Below, in pieces: positions 10,111 through 19,906 of a stretch of 64,000 nucleotides of DNA. This stretch comes from Teredinibacter turnerae (lineage in GTDB: Bacteria; Pseudomonadota; Gammaproteobacteria; Pseudomonadales; Cellvibrionaceae), in NCBI RefSeq assembly GCF_037935975.1, contig NZ_CP149817.1:1240001-1304000 (forward strand), given 5' to 3'. A program made the translations under genes and the position numbers. The notes beneath the pieces are model-generated. The model was not told the DNA's origin and ran no database searches. It saw only the letters and a list, made by a program, of their open reading frames with translations. Position 1 is the stretch's first letter, and the number at the start of each line of letters is the position of its first letter.

Positions 10111-11343
10111 TTGCCCTCCGCATTCTTATCTAACGGAAAGTATTTGCTCGCATTCGGCTTTTTAGCCGTATTTGTGGGTAATTTTGGCCAATCATTCTTT
10201 GTCGGAGCGTTTGGCGCCCCTATTCAAGCCTCCCTCGGGTTAACCGCCTCCGGTTATGGGTTGATTTATTCACTGGCAACATTGCTTGCAGGCACCAGTT
10301 TGATGGTGGCTGGTAGCTGGATAGATCGTATTCCACTCGCTCGTTTCACCTTCTTTGTGTCGCTGGGCTTGATCGTCGCTTGCGCCCTGTTCACCGTGGC
10401 GATGCACCCGGTCATACTGGTGATGGCACTTTATTTCTTGCGACTCTGCGGCCAGGGGTTACTGCCTCACACCGGGGTTACGGTCATGGCGCGCTGCTTC
10501 GATAGTCATCGCGGTAAGGCGATCAGCGTTGCCGCTTCCGGGGTTCCGGTCGGAGAAATTGTCCTGCCGCTGTTGGCTGCGCTATTGATTGCTCAGTTCG
10601 GGTGGCAAATGACCTGGCTTTTTGTCGCCGGTTTTGTAATCGTCGTATTCTTGCCGGTGTATCCTCTACTGCTAAGCCGCGCGACGGCGGCCGGTTATCA
10701 GTTTAATCCGGCGCCAAGTCGTGTTGAGAAAGGCGAGAGCAACGATAAAGCGGGGGCAGCCCGGCGCGAGTTGTTGACGGACCGTCGCTTCTGGTTTGCT
10801 CTGCCAGCACTGGTGGCAGCACCTTTCGTTGTGACGGGTATTTTTATCCACCAGAATTTCGTTATGGACCAGCGCGCATGGAGTGGCGACTTTTTTGCGA
10901 TGGGATTTGTGCTCTACGGCATCGTACACTGGGTTAGTTCGATCGCGGCGGGGGTTGCCGTGGATCGTTTTTCGGCGAGCCGTCTGTTGCCACTGTACAA
11001 CCTGCCAATGTTTCTTGCGTTAGCTGCCGTTGCTTTTTTGCAAGGCGACTATTTGGTTTTCGTTTTACTCGGTCTTCTTGGTGTATCAATTGGCAGTAGT
11101 GGTCCTGTCGGTGGCGCCCTCTGGGCGGAGACCTATGGCACCGCTCGCCTGGGAACCATACGCTCAATGGTCGCATCATTTGGGGTCTGGTCTACATCGC
11201 TCTCGCCGTTTCTGTTTGGCCTATTGATCGACGCCGGCGTAACACTAACCGAGTTAGCAGCAGCTTTGGCGGCGTATGTGCTTTTGGCTTGTATTATGGC
11301 TTCGCGTTCCTATCGCGTATCTGCGACGGCGTTAACACGTTAA
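10111..11343 (+). CDS. MFS transporter
   Basis: A protein of up to 410 aa with about 12 hydrophobic segments, the major facilitator architecture. Features include an N-terminal GNFGQSFFVGAFGAPIQ segment in TM1, GSWIDRIPLARFTF in the TM2-3 loop, and RCFDSHRGKAISVAASGVPVGE in TM4-5. The frame opens with TTG at 10111; a second TTG at 10144 (MLAFGFLAVF) is equally possible. The substrate cannot be deduced. The flanking cellulase is not evidence for sugar transport, because no operon is obvious. Confidence 0.85.
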   Translation: MPSAFLSNGKYLLAFGFLAVFVGNFGQSFFVGAFGAPIQASLGLTASGYGLIYSLATLLAGTSLMVAGSWIDRIPLARFTFFVSLGLIVACALFTVAMHPVILVMALYFLRLCGQGLLPHTGVTVMARCFDSHRGKAISVAASGVPVGEIVLPLLAALLIAQFGWQMTWLFVAGFVIVVFLPVYPLLLSRATAAGYQFNPAPSRVEKGESNDKAGAARRELLTDRRFWFALPALVAAPFVVTGIFIHQNFVMDQRAWSGDFFAMGFVLYGIVHWVSSIAAGVAVDRFSASRLLPLYNLPMFLALAAVAFLQGDYLVFVLLGLLGVSIGSSGPVGGALWAETYGTARLGTIRSMVASFGVWSTSLSPFLFGLLIDAGVTLTELAAALAAYVLLACIMASRSYRVSATALTR

Positions 11344-11361
11344 CTGTTTGCTTCATCTGGT

Positions 11362-11391
11362 AAACTTGCCGCCCGTCGGCGGGTGAAGTTT
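11362..11391 (+). terminator. Possible terminator hairpin after the MFS gene
   Basis: Arms AAACTT/AAGTTT enclose CCGCC/GGCGG with a CGTC loop, 19 bp after the MFS stop. The T run after the stem is short (TTTG), so termination efficiency is doubtful. Confidence 0.4.
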
Positions 11392-11591
11392 GTCCAGTAT
11401 CAAATTCTCCCCCGGCAGCACGACTAACATAGCGCATCTGGCCGGCATATTTTCGCACGCAAAGCCGCGTGCGCCTCTCCACCTGACCCTCACGATGTCC
11501 GCCAGGATAAGAAAGCTCGCGCAAGTCGTGCAGCTCCAACAATAAAAATAAATCTACTCTATCAATCAGTCTTACTACATGAGGACTTCTT

Positions 11592-13460
11592 ATGCCTAAG
11601 ACGTATATAAAACCTTTGATGTCTGCCGGGCGCAATCTGGCTATTGCCGCTCTGTGCCTTGCCCCATTTGCCCACGCAGATTGTGAATATCGTGTCGACA
11701 GTGCCTGGAACAGTGGCTTCACCGCCACAATCACGGTAACCAACGACACTGGAAGCAGCGTTAACAACTGGCTGGTGAGCTGGGAGTATAGCGGCAATAA
11801 CCTTGTAACCAATGGTTGGAATGCTAACTTCTCTGGCTCCAATCCTTATAGCGCCAGCAGCTTGAACTGGAATGGGAATCTCAGTCCCGGTGCCAGCGCA
11901 TCATTCGGCTTTCAGGGTCAAGGTACTCCCCCTGAAATTGTTACTGTGATGGGCGATCTGTGCGGCGGCGGGTCGTCCAGTTCTTCATCCAGTAGCAGTT
12001 CCTCCAGCAGTTCTTCCTCAAGTAGCTCCTCAAGTAGTTCTTCGAGTAGCAGCTCATCCTCGAGCAGCTCGTCATCCAGCAATAGTTCATCGTCGAACAG
12101 CTCCACGTCCTCGAGTTCCAGTTCATCCAGCAGCTCCAGCTCGTCAAGCTCTTCAACCAGTAGCAGTTCCTCTTCCAGCAGCTCCTCGAGCAGTTCGTCC
12201 AGTAGCTCCTCTAGTAGTAGCTCGGGGCTTCCCGTTGCCGGTGACTGGCTGCACGTGGAAGGCAACACCATTGTTGACAACAGCGGCCGCGCTGTGTGGC
12301 TGACTGGGGCCAACTGGTTCGGCTTTAATGCGTCTGAGCGGGTTTTCCATGGTTTGTGGAGTGCGCACCACGAAACCTTTATGCAGGCGATCGCCGATCG
12401 CGGCATTAACATCATTCGGGTGCCTATTTCCACCGAGTTGCTGTACGAGTGGAAAAACGGCATCTTCAAGCCCGTTAATGTCAACACTTATGCAAACCCG
12501 GAACTGGAAGGGCTTAATTCTCTGCAGATTTTTGATCGTACCCTGCAGCTGGCCGATCAGATGGGTTTGAAAATTATGCTCGATGTACACAGCGCAAAAG
12601 CGGACAACAGTGGTCACGTGGCACCTCTGTGGTACGACGGTGATATCACCGAAGAGATATTCTACGAAACCTGGGAGTGGGTGGCTGCACGTTATAAAAA
12701 TAACGATACGCTTATCGCCTACGATCTTGAAAACGAGCCTCACGGTAAAGCGCACGCAGAGGCAGCAGCGGCCCGGTGGGATAATTCAAATCATCCGAAC
12801 AACTGGAAGCGCGTTGCAGAAGAAGCCGCGAACCGGATTTTGGCGATTAACCCGAACGTGTTGATTCTGGTTGAAGGTGTGGAAGTGTACCCACGAGACA
12901 GCGTGAACTGGGAATCTGATGATTCACACGATTACCATTTCACCTGGTGGGGGGGTAACTTGCGTGGCGTAAAAGACTATCCATTAAACGTTGCGGGTAA
13001 TCAGATTGTGTTCTCTCCACATGACTACGGCCCCTCTGTGTGGGATCAGGATTGGTTCTACGATGGGTTTGATCGCAACACATTGTTGTCAGATGTGTGG
13101 TACGACAACTGGTTCTATCTGCACGACCAAAATATTGCCCCCTTGTTGATTGGTGAGTGGGGTGGCTTTATGGACGGTGGGCGCAACGAGCACTGGATGA
13201 CGGAGCTGCGCGACTTTATGGTTGAGCACAAGGTGCACCATACCTTCTGGTGTATTAACCCTAACTCTGGTGACACGGGCGGCTTGATCGGTTACGACTG
13301 GGCTACCTGGGATGAAGCCAAATACAGCCTGTTCGAGAAATCACTTTGGAAGCTGGGCAGCCAGTACGTTGGGCTGGATCAGGATACCCCGCTGGGTAGC
13401 AATGGCCTTTCTGTTAATCAGTATTATCAGAACGGTGGTGTGGAGCCGCGCGGTAACTAG
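11592..13460 (+). CDS. Secreted cellulase: CBM2, polyserine linker, GH5
   Basis: 622 aa. A signal peptide (cleavage probably after AHA at residue 29) precedes a CBM2-type cellulose-binding module (about 30-125, with DC...LC cysteines and exposed-Trp motifs such as NGWNANFSG). A polyserine linker of about 84 residues (128-211), broken only by a few Asn and Thr, leads to a GH5 catalytic domain (about 215-600). The general acid is Glu382 in YDLENEPHG and the nucleophile Glu522 in IGEWGG. It should hydrolyse beta-1,4-glucans outside the cell. AGGA lies 6 nt before the ATG. Long polyserine linkers are a hallmark of Cellvibrionaceae enzymes. The subfamily (perhaps GH5_1) is uncertain. Confidence 0.95.
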   Translation: MPKTYIKPLMSAGRNLAIAALCLAPFAHADCEYRVDSAWNSGFTATITVTNDTGSSVNNWLVSWEYSGNNLVTNGWNANFSGSNPYSASSLNWNGNLSPGASASFGFQGQGTPPEIVTVMGDLCGGGSSSSSSSSSSSSSSSSSSSSSSSSSSSSSSSSSSSSNSSSSNSSTSSSSSSSSSSSSSSSSTSSSSSSSSSSSSSSSSSSSSSSGLPVAGDWLHVEGNTIVDNSGRAVWLTGANWFGFNASERVFHGLWSAHHETFMQAIADRGINIIRVPISTELLYEWKNGIFKPVNVNTYANPELEGLNSLQIFDRTLQLADQMGLKIMLDVHSAKADNSGHVAPLWYDGDITEEIFYETWEWVAARYKNNDTLIAYDLENEPHGKAHAEAAAARWDNSNHPNNWKRVAEEAANRILAINPNVLILVEGVEVYPRDSVNWESDDSHDYHFTWWGGNLRGVKDYPLNVAGNQIVFSPHDYGPSVWDQDWFYDGFDRNTLLSDVWYDNWFYLHDQNIAPLLIGEWGGFMDGGRNEHWMTELRDFMVEHKVHHTFWCINPNSGDTGGLIGYDWATWDEAKYSLFEKSLWKLGSQYVGLDQDTPLGSNGLSVNQYYQNGGVEPRGN

Positions 13461-13493
13461 TTGTTAATGTGAGCTTTGCTGCGAGTAAAAAGC

Positions 13494-14654
13494 TCAGCGC
13501 ACAGGCGAGGTATCGTTTGTGCGCTTTATTTTGCGCCGCCGCCGGCGAGGGTTTTGCTGGCGGTGGATTGCCCAGTCAATATGTTCCTCTACTAACGGCG
13601 AGACGCCAACGTCCTTCTTTTTTTGTAACGCGGCTACCACCTCCACTGATGGGTTAGCATTACCCAGTCCAACGGCAAGATTTCGCAGCCATCTCTCGTA
13701 ACCGATGCGACGAATTGCAGAACCTTCGGTATGTTTTAGAAACGTCTTTTCGTCCCATAGAAACAAATCGATCAGGCGGCTGTTTTGCAGTCCGTGTCTG
13801 GGGTGAAAATCCTTTTCACAGGTGGGCTTGGCAAATTTATTCCATGGGCAGATCGCTTGGCAATCGTCGCAACCAAACACCCGGTTGCCTATGGGTTCAC
13901 GATATTCCTCGGGAATCGGCCCTTTATTTTCAATAGTGAGATATGAAATACAGCGGCGTGCATCCAGTTCGTAGGGTTTTGGAAATGCATCAGTGGGGCA
14001 GATCTGAAGGCACGCCTGACAGGTGCCGCACTGGTCTTTGTGCTGTTGGTTGTTTACCGGCAGCGGCAGATTTGTGAATATCTCCCCCAAAAAAAACCAA
14101 CTGCCAGCATGGGGATTCAGCAGCAATGTGTGTTTGCCTACCCAGCCAAGACCCGCCTTCTGCGCAAGCGGGCGCTCCATCACCGGCGCACTGTCCACAA
14201 ACGGGCGCTGTTCAATGCCAACCGCGTCGCAGTGCTGGCGTATGTTGTCGGCAATTTTTGCCAGTCGTTTACGAATGAGTTTGTGGTAATCGCGGCCCAG
14301 GCTGTAGCGGGATATATATGCCTGATCCGGCGACTTGAGTACCTTGATCTGGTCTGTGTCTGGCGGCAAGTAATCCATGCGCGCAGAAATAACACGAAGT
14401 GCACCGGGTACCAGCTGTTCAGGCTTGGTGCGCATTTCGCGGCGCTCTGCCAGCCATTGCATGCTGCCGTGATACCCTTTATCCAGCCACGATTCTAACC
14501 TGGGCTGCTCTGCATCGAGGTCGGTGTCGGTGATTGCGATTTGCTGAAAGCCCTGTTCCCGCCCCCAGAGTTGGATCAGTTCGGCAAGCGCGTTTAATTG
14601 CGTCTGATCGAGCGCGGTTACAGCATTTTGATTTTGGGGGCTGATATAAGTCAC
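13494..14654 (-). CDS. queG: Epoxyqueuosine reductase QueG
   Basis: 386 aa. It reduces epoxyqueuosine to queuosine in tRNA, using cobalamin and two 4Fe-4S clusters. The ferredoxin-like cysteine sets are clear: CGTCQACLQICPTDAF and, after the RRCISYLTIENKG segment, CDDCQAICPWNKF. The N-terminal DUF1730 part contains YHGSMQWL and RPFVDSAPVMERPLA. The C-terminal tail is Arg/Lys-rich. It is divergent from nnr, with 33 bp between the two start codons. Confidence 0.95.
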   Translation of the reverse strand: MTYISPQNQNAVTALDQTQLNALAELIQLWGREQGFQQIAITDTDLDAEQPRLESWLDKGYHGSMQWLAERREMRTKPEQLVPGALRVISARMDYLPPDTDQIKVLKSPDQAYISRYSLGRDYHKLIRKRLAKIADNIRQHCDAVGIEQRPFVDSAPVMERPLAQKAGLGWVGKHTLLLNPHAGSWFFLGEIFTNLPLPVNNQQHKDQCGTCQACLQICPTDAFPKPYELDARRCISYLTIENKGPIPEEYREPIGNRVFGCDDCQAICPWNKFAKPTCEKDFHPRHGLQNSRLIDLFLWDEKTFLKHTEGSAIRRIGYERWLRNLAVGLGNANPSVEVVAALQKKKDVGVSPLVEEHIDWAIHRQQNPRRRRRKIKRTNDTSPVR

Positions 14655-14687
14655 GTATACTTTGGCCAGTTTTTGGGGAATCGGCAG

Positions 14688-16211
14688 ATGGCAAAAAATA
14701 ATTTACCTACTTCATTGTACACCGCCGCACAGGTGCGGCAGCTGGATAACCTGGCAATTGAGCAGGGGGGAATTCCAGGAATACAGTTGATGAAGCGCGC
14801 AGGGCGAGCGGCGTTCGACTATTTACTTGCGCGCTGGCCTGAATCCTCGAGTCTGATCGTGTTCTGTGGCGGTGGCAATAATGGTGGCGATGGTTACGTG
14901 ATTGCCGCTCTGGCTGCTCAACGCCAACTGAATGTCGTGGTGGTGGCAGTAACGGAACCCGCATCATTGGTGGGTGACGCAATGCGCGCTTATCAATATG
15001 CGCTACAGGAAGGCGTTTCCATCCAACCGGTTACGGAGCTCGCCGCGCTCGAGTTCGATGCCTCGACGGTGTTTGTGGACGCATTGCTGGGTACCGGTTT
15101 ACACGGTGCTGTACGCGAACCTTTTAGTCAGGTGGTGGAATATATTAACCAACAAGCGCAGCCGACTCTCGCTATTGATGTGCCATCAGGCATCTGTAGC
15201 GATTCGGGGCGTGTATTGGGGGGCGCGGTAAAAGCGGATGCAACTATCACGTTTATCGGTGTGAAACAGGGGCTATTGACTGGCCGTGCACCTGCGTTTG
15301 TTGGCGAACTTATTTTCGATGATTTGGCGACGGAAAATATTGAAGGCGGTGATTATCAGTCGGCTCGTGCACTGCTTAAAGCGTCTGCGCTCAGGGTCGA
15401 CGGCGCCCAAATGCAAGGCCGTTTGGGCGCGCGCGAACAGGATGCGCACAAAGGTCTGTTCGGGCATGTGATGGTGATCGGCGGAGACAGCGGTTTTGGT
15501 GGTGCGGTTGCTATGGCTGCGGAGATGGCGGCTCGTGCCGGAGCGGGGCTCACCAGCGTCGCCACTCGGCCTGAACATGTCGGCCCTGTATTAACCCGTT
15601 TGCCTGAACTGATGGTATCGGGTGTTTCTTCCGGGCAATCGCTGGAACCGCTGCTTGCGCGTCCGTCAGTCCTTGTGGTCGGGCCGGGTTTGGGGCGCAG
15701 CCCCTGGTCGGAACAGATGCTTCAGCAGGCCGCAAAAAAAGATTTGCCTATGGTGGTTGATGCCGACGCACTGAATATTATTGCCGAAGGCCGGGTTCTG
15801 CCTTCGCCCTGGCGGGAAAACTGGATACTCACCCCTCACCCGGGCGAGGCCGCCCGCTTACTCGATACCGATATTGCAACGGTACAAGCTGATAGATTTA
15901 AAGCCGCGCGCAAATTACAGTTAAATTTTGGTGGTGTGGTTATTCTGAAGGGCGCCGGTACGTTGATAGCCGCAGACGATGGCGTTTATCTTGCGAATGT
16001 CGGCAATCCCGGGATGGCAACCGGAGGTATGGGCGATGTATTGGCTGGCCTGTTAGGCGGGTTGTTGGCGCAAGGCGTCGCACCGCTGGAGGCTGCAATG
16101 ATTGCAGTGTGCGCGCACGGTGATGCGGCAGATATAGCGGTTGCCGAGGCCGGTATGCGTGGTCTGTTGGCCACCGACCTCATTCCCTATATTCGGGAAT
16201 TACTCAATTGA
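14688..16211 (+). CDS. nnr: Bifunctional NAD(P)HX epimerase/dehydratase
   Basis: 507 aa from ATG 14688, which has GGGGAA 7 nt upstream; the frame stays open further upstream but overlaps queG. The N-terminal YjeF_N epimerase domain carries FCGGGNNGGDGYVIA and FVDALLGTGLHG. The C-terminal carbohydrate-kinase-like dehydratase has HVMVIGGDSGFGGA, LTPHPGEAARLL and NPGMATGGMGDVLAG. The enzyme repairs hydrated NADH and NADPH. Its stop overlaps the TTG start of tsaE (TTGA). Confidence 0.95.
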   Translation: MAKNNLPTSLYTAAQVRQLDNLAIEQGGIPGIQLMKRAGRAAFDYLLARWPESSSLIVFCGGGNNGGDGYVIAALAAQRQLNVVVVAVTEPASLVGDAMRAYQYALQEGVSIQPVTELAALEFDASTVFVDALLGTGLHGAVREPFSQVVEYINQQAQPTLAIDVPSGICSDSGRVLGGAVKADATITFIGVKQGLLTGRAPAFVGELIFDDLATENIEGGDYQSARALLKASALRVDGAQMQGRLGAREQDAHKGLFGHVMVIGGDSGFGGAVAMAAEMAARAGAGLTSVATRPEHVGPVLTRLPELMVSGVSSGQSLEPLLARPSVLVVGPGLGRSPWSEQMLQQAAKKDLPMVVDADALNIIAEGRVLPSPWRENWILTPHPGEAARLLDTDIATVQADRFKAARKLQLNFGGVVILKGAGTLIAADDGVYLANVGNPGMATGGMGDVLAGLLGGLLAQGVAPLEAAMIAVCAHGDAADIAVAEAGMRGLLATDLIPYIRELLN

Positions 16212-16699
16212 GCCAGTCAACGCCCAGCCCGTTAACAACGGCAGTTTATCTCGCCGATGAAGCTGCGACTGTCGCAGCAGGTCGGGCATTGGGTGAATGT
16301 CTAACTCCAGGAGTGGTGGTCTACCTGGATGGTGTACTGGGCGCAGGTAAAACGACTTTCTGCCGTGGTGTGTTGTCTGCGTTTGGTCATTCAGGTGCGG
16401 TTAAGAGCCCAACCTATACCCTTGTGGAACCTTATGCTTTTTCTGCGGCCAATATTTATCATTTTGACCTCTATCGGCTGGCGGATCCAGAAGAGCTGGA
16501 GTACCTCGGTATCCGGGATTATTTTTCCAGCGACGCGATCTCGCTGATAGAGTGGCCGGTGCGGGGCGAGGGTTTTTTGCCATCAGCTGACTTTATCGCT
16601 AAGGTATTACCAGAGGGCCATGGCCGCCGACTGGAACTAATTGCGCTGAGCAAAACAGGCGCGAGCGTTGTGCAGGCCTTTACAGATAAAACGGGTTAA
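16208..16699 (+). CDS. tsaE: tRNA t6A biosynthesis ATPase TsaE
   Basis: 163 aa. It carries the Walker A motif DGVLGAGKTTF and the family segments SPTYTLVEPY and IYHFDLYRL, then LGIRDYF and ISLIEWP. It works with TsaB and TsaD to make threonylcarbamoyladenosine in tRNA. The start is TTG, overlapping the nnr stop by 4 bp. An unusual start plus an overlap suggests coupled, low-level translation. Confidence 0.93.
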   Translation: MSQSTPSPLTTAVYLADEAATVAAGRALGECLTPGVVVYLDGVLGAGKTTFCRGVLSAFGHSGAVKSPTYTLVEPYAFSAANIYHFDLYRLADPEELEYLGIRDYFSSDAISLIEWPVRGEGFLPSADFIAKVLPEGHGRRLELIALSKTGASVVQAFTDKTG

Positions 16700-16712
16700 C
16701 GAGGAGAGGGTA

Positions 16713-18065
16713 GTGGGAAAGTCCCGTAAAAACAGGTTGTACGGCAGTGTTGTTGCCTTGTGCCTGCTTTTTCTGGTTGCTGCCTTTTCATCGCAACTTA
16801 GCTACGCCGCAGACGTTAATAGTGTTCGCCTGTGGCGAGCGCCGGACCACACGCGCTTGGTTTTCGATCTTAGTGCGCCGGTGGAACACAAAATTTTCCC
16901 ATTGAAATCGCCCGCCCGCCTTGTTATCGATATTGCGGATTCTGCCATTAAGTCTGCGCCCACGGATCTTGAATTTAGCGAAACGCCTATTTCCAAGCTG
17001 CGCTATGGTCGGCGCAACGATAAAGATTTGCGTGTCGTGCTGGATCTCACCGACGATATCAAACCACGTAGTTTTGTGCTGGCGAAGCATGGGGATAAAC
17101 ACGATCGTCTGGTAATCGATCTGTACGACAAAGAAAACGAAACCGTGAAAACGGTGAGTGAAGTAACCGACATCGGCCAGGGGCGTCGGGATATTATTGT
17201 CGCAATTGACGCAGGGCACGGTGGCGAAGATCCCGGTGCGCTGGGGCCGAAAAAGATTCGCGAAAAAGACATCGTCTATAAAATCAGTCAGCAATTGCAA
17301 AAGATGGTGGACGCGGAACCTGGCTACAAGGCGCATATGGTACGCAGCGGCGATTACTATATTCCGTTGCGAAAACGTCGCAACACCGCACGTGAAGTGC
17401 GCGCAGATATTTTTATCTCCATTCATGCGGACGCGTTTAAAAACCCTCAGGCCAGCGGTGCGTCCGTATTTGCGTTATCCCGCCGTGGTGCTACGTCTGA
17501 AACCGCCCGTTTTCTAGCGTCAAAAGAAAACGAGGCCGACCTTATCGGTGGTGTTGGTGGTGTCAGCCTCGGCGATGTGGATGAGATGCTTGCTGGCGTG
17601 CTGGTGGACTTATCCATGACGGCGTCTTTGGCGCACAGCCTGGACGTGGGCGCGAGGGTGCTCGGCGAGATCGGCAAAATCACCAAATTACACAAACATC
17701 AGGTGGAGCAGGCAGGGTTTGCTGTATTGAAATCCCCGGACGTGCCCTCAATTCTTGTCGAGACCGGCTTTATTTCCAACCCTGAAGAGGCGCGCAAGCT
17801 TAATACCTTTGGGCACCGGAAAAAGCTGGCGGAGGCGATTTTAAGTGGCGTTAAAGCCTATTTTCAGGATACGCCTCCAGCGGGCAGCCTTGTCGCCTGG
17901 AAAAAATACGGCTCGGGTGAGCTGAGCCACACAATCGCCAAAGGCGATACCTTAACCGGTATTGCAAACCATTATCGTGTCTCTGTTAATGATATTAAAG
18001 CGGCCAACGGTTTGACCAACACGCAAATTAAGATCGGCCAAATTCTCAAAATTCCTGCATCCTAA
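16713..18065 (+). CDS. amiB: N-acetylmuramoyl-L-alanine amidase with AMIN and LysM domains
   Basis: 450 aa from GTG 16713, preceded by GAGGAGAGG at 16701-16709; the frame extends upstream inside tsaE. A signal peptide (about 1-32, ending SYAA) is followed by an AMIN domain ([17 protein letters not shown]). Next is an Amidase_3 zinc domain ([37 protein letters not shown]) and then a C-terminal LysM domain ([16 protein letters not shown]). It is a periplasmic amidase that splits septal peptidoglycan during daughter-cell separation. The amiB-mutL-miaA-hfq order is conserved in gammaproteobacteria. Its stop overlaps the mutL start by 1 bp. Confidence 0.95.
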   Translation: MGKSRKNRLYGSVVALCLLFLVAAFSSQLSYAADVNSVRLWRAPDHTRLVFDLSAPVEHKIFPLKSPARLVIDIADSAIKSAPTDLEFSETPISKLRYGRRNDKDLRVVLDLTDDIKPRSFVLAKHGDKHDRLVIDLYDKENETVKTVSEVTDIGQGRRDIIVAIDAGHGGEDPGALGPKKIREKDIVYKISQQLQKMVDAEPGYKAHMVRSGDYYIPLRKRRNTAREVRADIFISIHADAFKNPQASGASVFALSRRGATSETARFLASKENEADLIGGVGGVSLGDVDEMLAGVLVDLSMTASLAHSLDVGARVLGEIGKITKLHKHQVEQAGFAVLKSPDVPSILVETGFISNPEEARKLNTFGHRKKLAEAILSGVKAYFQDTPPAGSLVAWKKYGSGELSHTIAKGDTLTGIANHYRVSVNDIKAANGLTNTQIKIGQILKIPAS

Positions 18066-19906
18066 TGAATAAAATATTTACCTTGAGCCCGCGGCTAGCC
18101 AACCAGATAGCTGCGGGTGAGGTCGTTGAGCGACCGGCGTCGGTTATTAAAGAGCTGGTTGAAAACAGCCTGGATGCTGGCGCCACCCAACTGGATGTGG
18201 AAGTCGAGCAGGGTGGCGTGAAATTAATTCGCGTGCGAGACAACGGCCACGGAATTAGCAAAGACGACCTGCCTCTGGCACTGAGCCGCCACGCTACCAG
18301 TAAAATTATTAATCTGGACGATCTCGAGGCCGTTGCCACTCTTGGTTTTCGCGGTGAAGCCTTGGCGAGTATCTCCTCGGTTGCGCGCTTGCGTTTGACC
18401 AGTAATACAGGCGATGAGGAATCTGGCTGGTGTGTGGAAGCCGAAGGGCGCGATATGGAAGCCCGTTTGTCGCCCGCAGGTCATCCGCAAGGTACCTCGG
18501 TTGAGGTGCGTGATCTATTTTTTAATACGCCCGCCCGGCGGAAATTTTTGCGTACCGAGCGCACTGAATACGGCCGCGTAGAAGATGTGCTGAAGCGGTT
18601 AGCTTTGTCTCGGTTTGCCCAAGGCTTCAGCTTGAAAAATAATGGGCGAGTGGTGCACAGCTGGCGCCCGGCCACAACGCAGCCAGAACAGGAGCGTCGG
18701 GTAGCACAAATATGTGGCCCTGCGTTTATGGAAAACGCTGTTCATGTGGATATTGATCGTGCCGGTTTACGGTTGTGGGGGTGGGTGGCACTGCCGATTT
18801 TTTCTCGCAGCCAGGCAGATTTGCAACACTTTTACGTCAATGGCCGCGCGATCAGAGATAAGCTGGTGAGCCACGCGATTCGGCAGGCCTACCAGGATGT
18901 GCTTTATCACGGTCGCCATCCGGCATTTGTACTTTATCTTGAGTTGGAGCCTGGCAACGTGGATGTGAACGTCCACCCGACAAAACACGAAGTGCGGTTT
19001 CGCGATAGCCGTTTGGTACACGACTTTTTATTCCGCAGTTTACATAAAGCGCTCGCAGACGTTCGTCCGGGTAATGAGCCAAGTGCGCAAGACGAAATCG
19101 GAGCGGAAGCCGATACGGCGTCGGAGCTTTCAGCCCAACAATACTCGCCCACGGAGCAGCCCGGATTATCGTTTTCCGCTCAAAGGCCAGAGCCCTCTGC
19201 GGTCGCAGAGCGCGCCCCGAGCTGGAGCCCGACATATACCAGCGCGGGTTCAGCAACTAGCAATCGACCGTCGCTGGGTACTTCGACTCCTGTCATGCCT
19301 CCTGCGTCTGATGATGAGTCGGTGCCGCCTTTGGGGTATGCGGTTGCTCAGCTCAAAGGTATTTATATTCTGGCGGAAAACGCCGAAGGCATGGTTGTGG
19401 TGGATATGCACGCGGCTCACGAAAGAATTACCTATGAGCGCATGAAAGAACAGCAGCAGGCGCAAAAAATACAATCGCAACCGCTGTTGGTGCCGCAAGC
19501 CATGGCTGTCAGCGAAAAGGAAGCGGATTATGCCGATGAATTCGCCGATATTTTTGTGAATCTTGGTTTTGAATTGGAACGCGCCGGGCCCGAGTCGCTG
19601 TTAATTCGCCAACTGCCGGTGATCCTTAACCGGGCAAATGTTGAGCAATTGGTGCGGGATGTTCTCTCGGATCTGATTGAGTATGGCTCGAGCCAGCGCA
19701 TCCAGCAGAATATTAACGAAATCCTGGGGACTATGGCTTGTCACGGTTCTGTGCGCGCGAACCGACGTTTGAATATTGCGGAGATGAACGCGTTGTTGCG
19801 TGATATGGAGGCCACCGAACGCAGCGGCCAGTGCAATCACGGTCGTCCAACCTGGACCCAGATGTCACTTGCTGAGCTGGACAAACTTTTCATGCGGGGC
19901 CAGTGA
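18065..19906 (+). CDS. mutL: DNA mismatch repair protein MutL
   Basis: 613 aa. The N-terminal GHKL ATPase has all its motifs: [27 protein letters not shown] and [16 protein letters not shown]. Proline/serine-rich residues at about 335-420 form the linker. The C-terminal dimerisation domain contains [12 protein letters not shown] and ends with CNHGRPTW. The DQHA(X)2E(X)4E endonuclease motif is absent (DMHAAHERI here), which suits an organism that might use MutH-type nicking, but no mutH is visible here. It overlaps amiB by 1 bp and miaA by 4 bp. Confidence 0.97.
   Translation: MNKIFTLSPRLANQIAAGEVVERPASVIKELVENSLDAGATQLDVEVEQGGVKLIRVRDNGHGISKDDLPLALSRHATSKIINLDDLEAVATLGFRGEALASISSVARLRLTSNTGDEESGWCVEAEGRDMEARLSPAGHPQGTSVEVRDLFFNTPARRKFLRTERTEYGRVEDVLKRLALSRFAQGFSLKNNGRVVHSWRPATTQPEQERRVAQICGPAFMENAVHVDIDRAGLRLWGWVALPIFSRSQADLQHFYVNGRAIRDKLVSHAIRQAYQDVLYHGRHPAFVLYLELEPGNVDVNVHPTKHEVRFRDSRLVHDFLFRSLHKALADVRPGNEPSAQDEIGAEADTASELSAQQYSPTEQPGLSFSAQRPEPSAVAERAPSWSPTYTSAGSATSNRPSLGTSTPVMPPASDDESVPPLGYAVAQLKGIYILAENAEGMVVVDMHAAHERITYERMKEQQQAQKIQSQPLLVPQAMAVSEKEADYADEFADIFVNLGFELERAGPESLLIRQLPVILNRANVEQLVRDVLSDLIEYGSSQRIQQNINEILGTMACHGSVRANRRLNIAEMNALLRDMEATERSGQCNHGRPTWTQMSLAELDKLFMRGQ

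Noticed and set aside
11918-12487. Glu/Leu-rich frame on the minus strand across the polyserine linker
   Set aside because: It is the reverse complement of serine codons (which give Glu, Leu, Asp and similar) and lies inside the well-supported cellulase gene.
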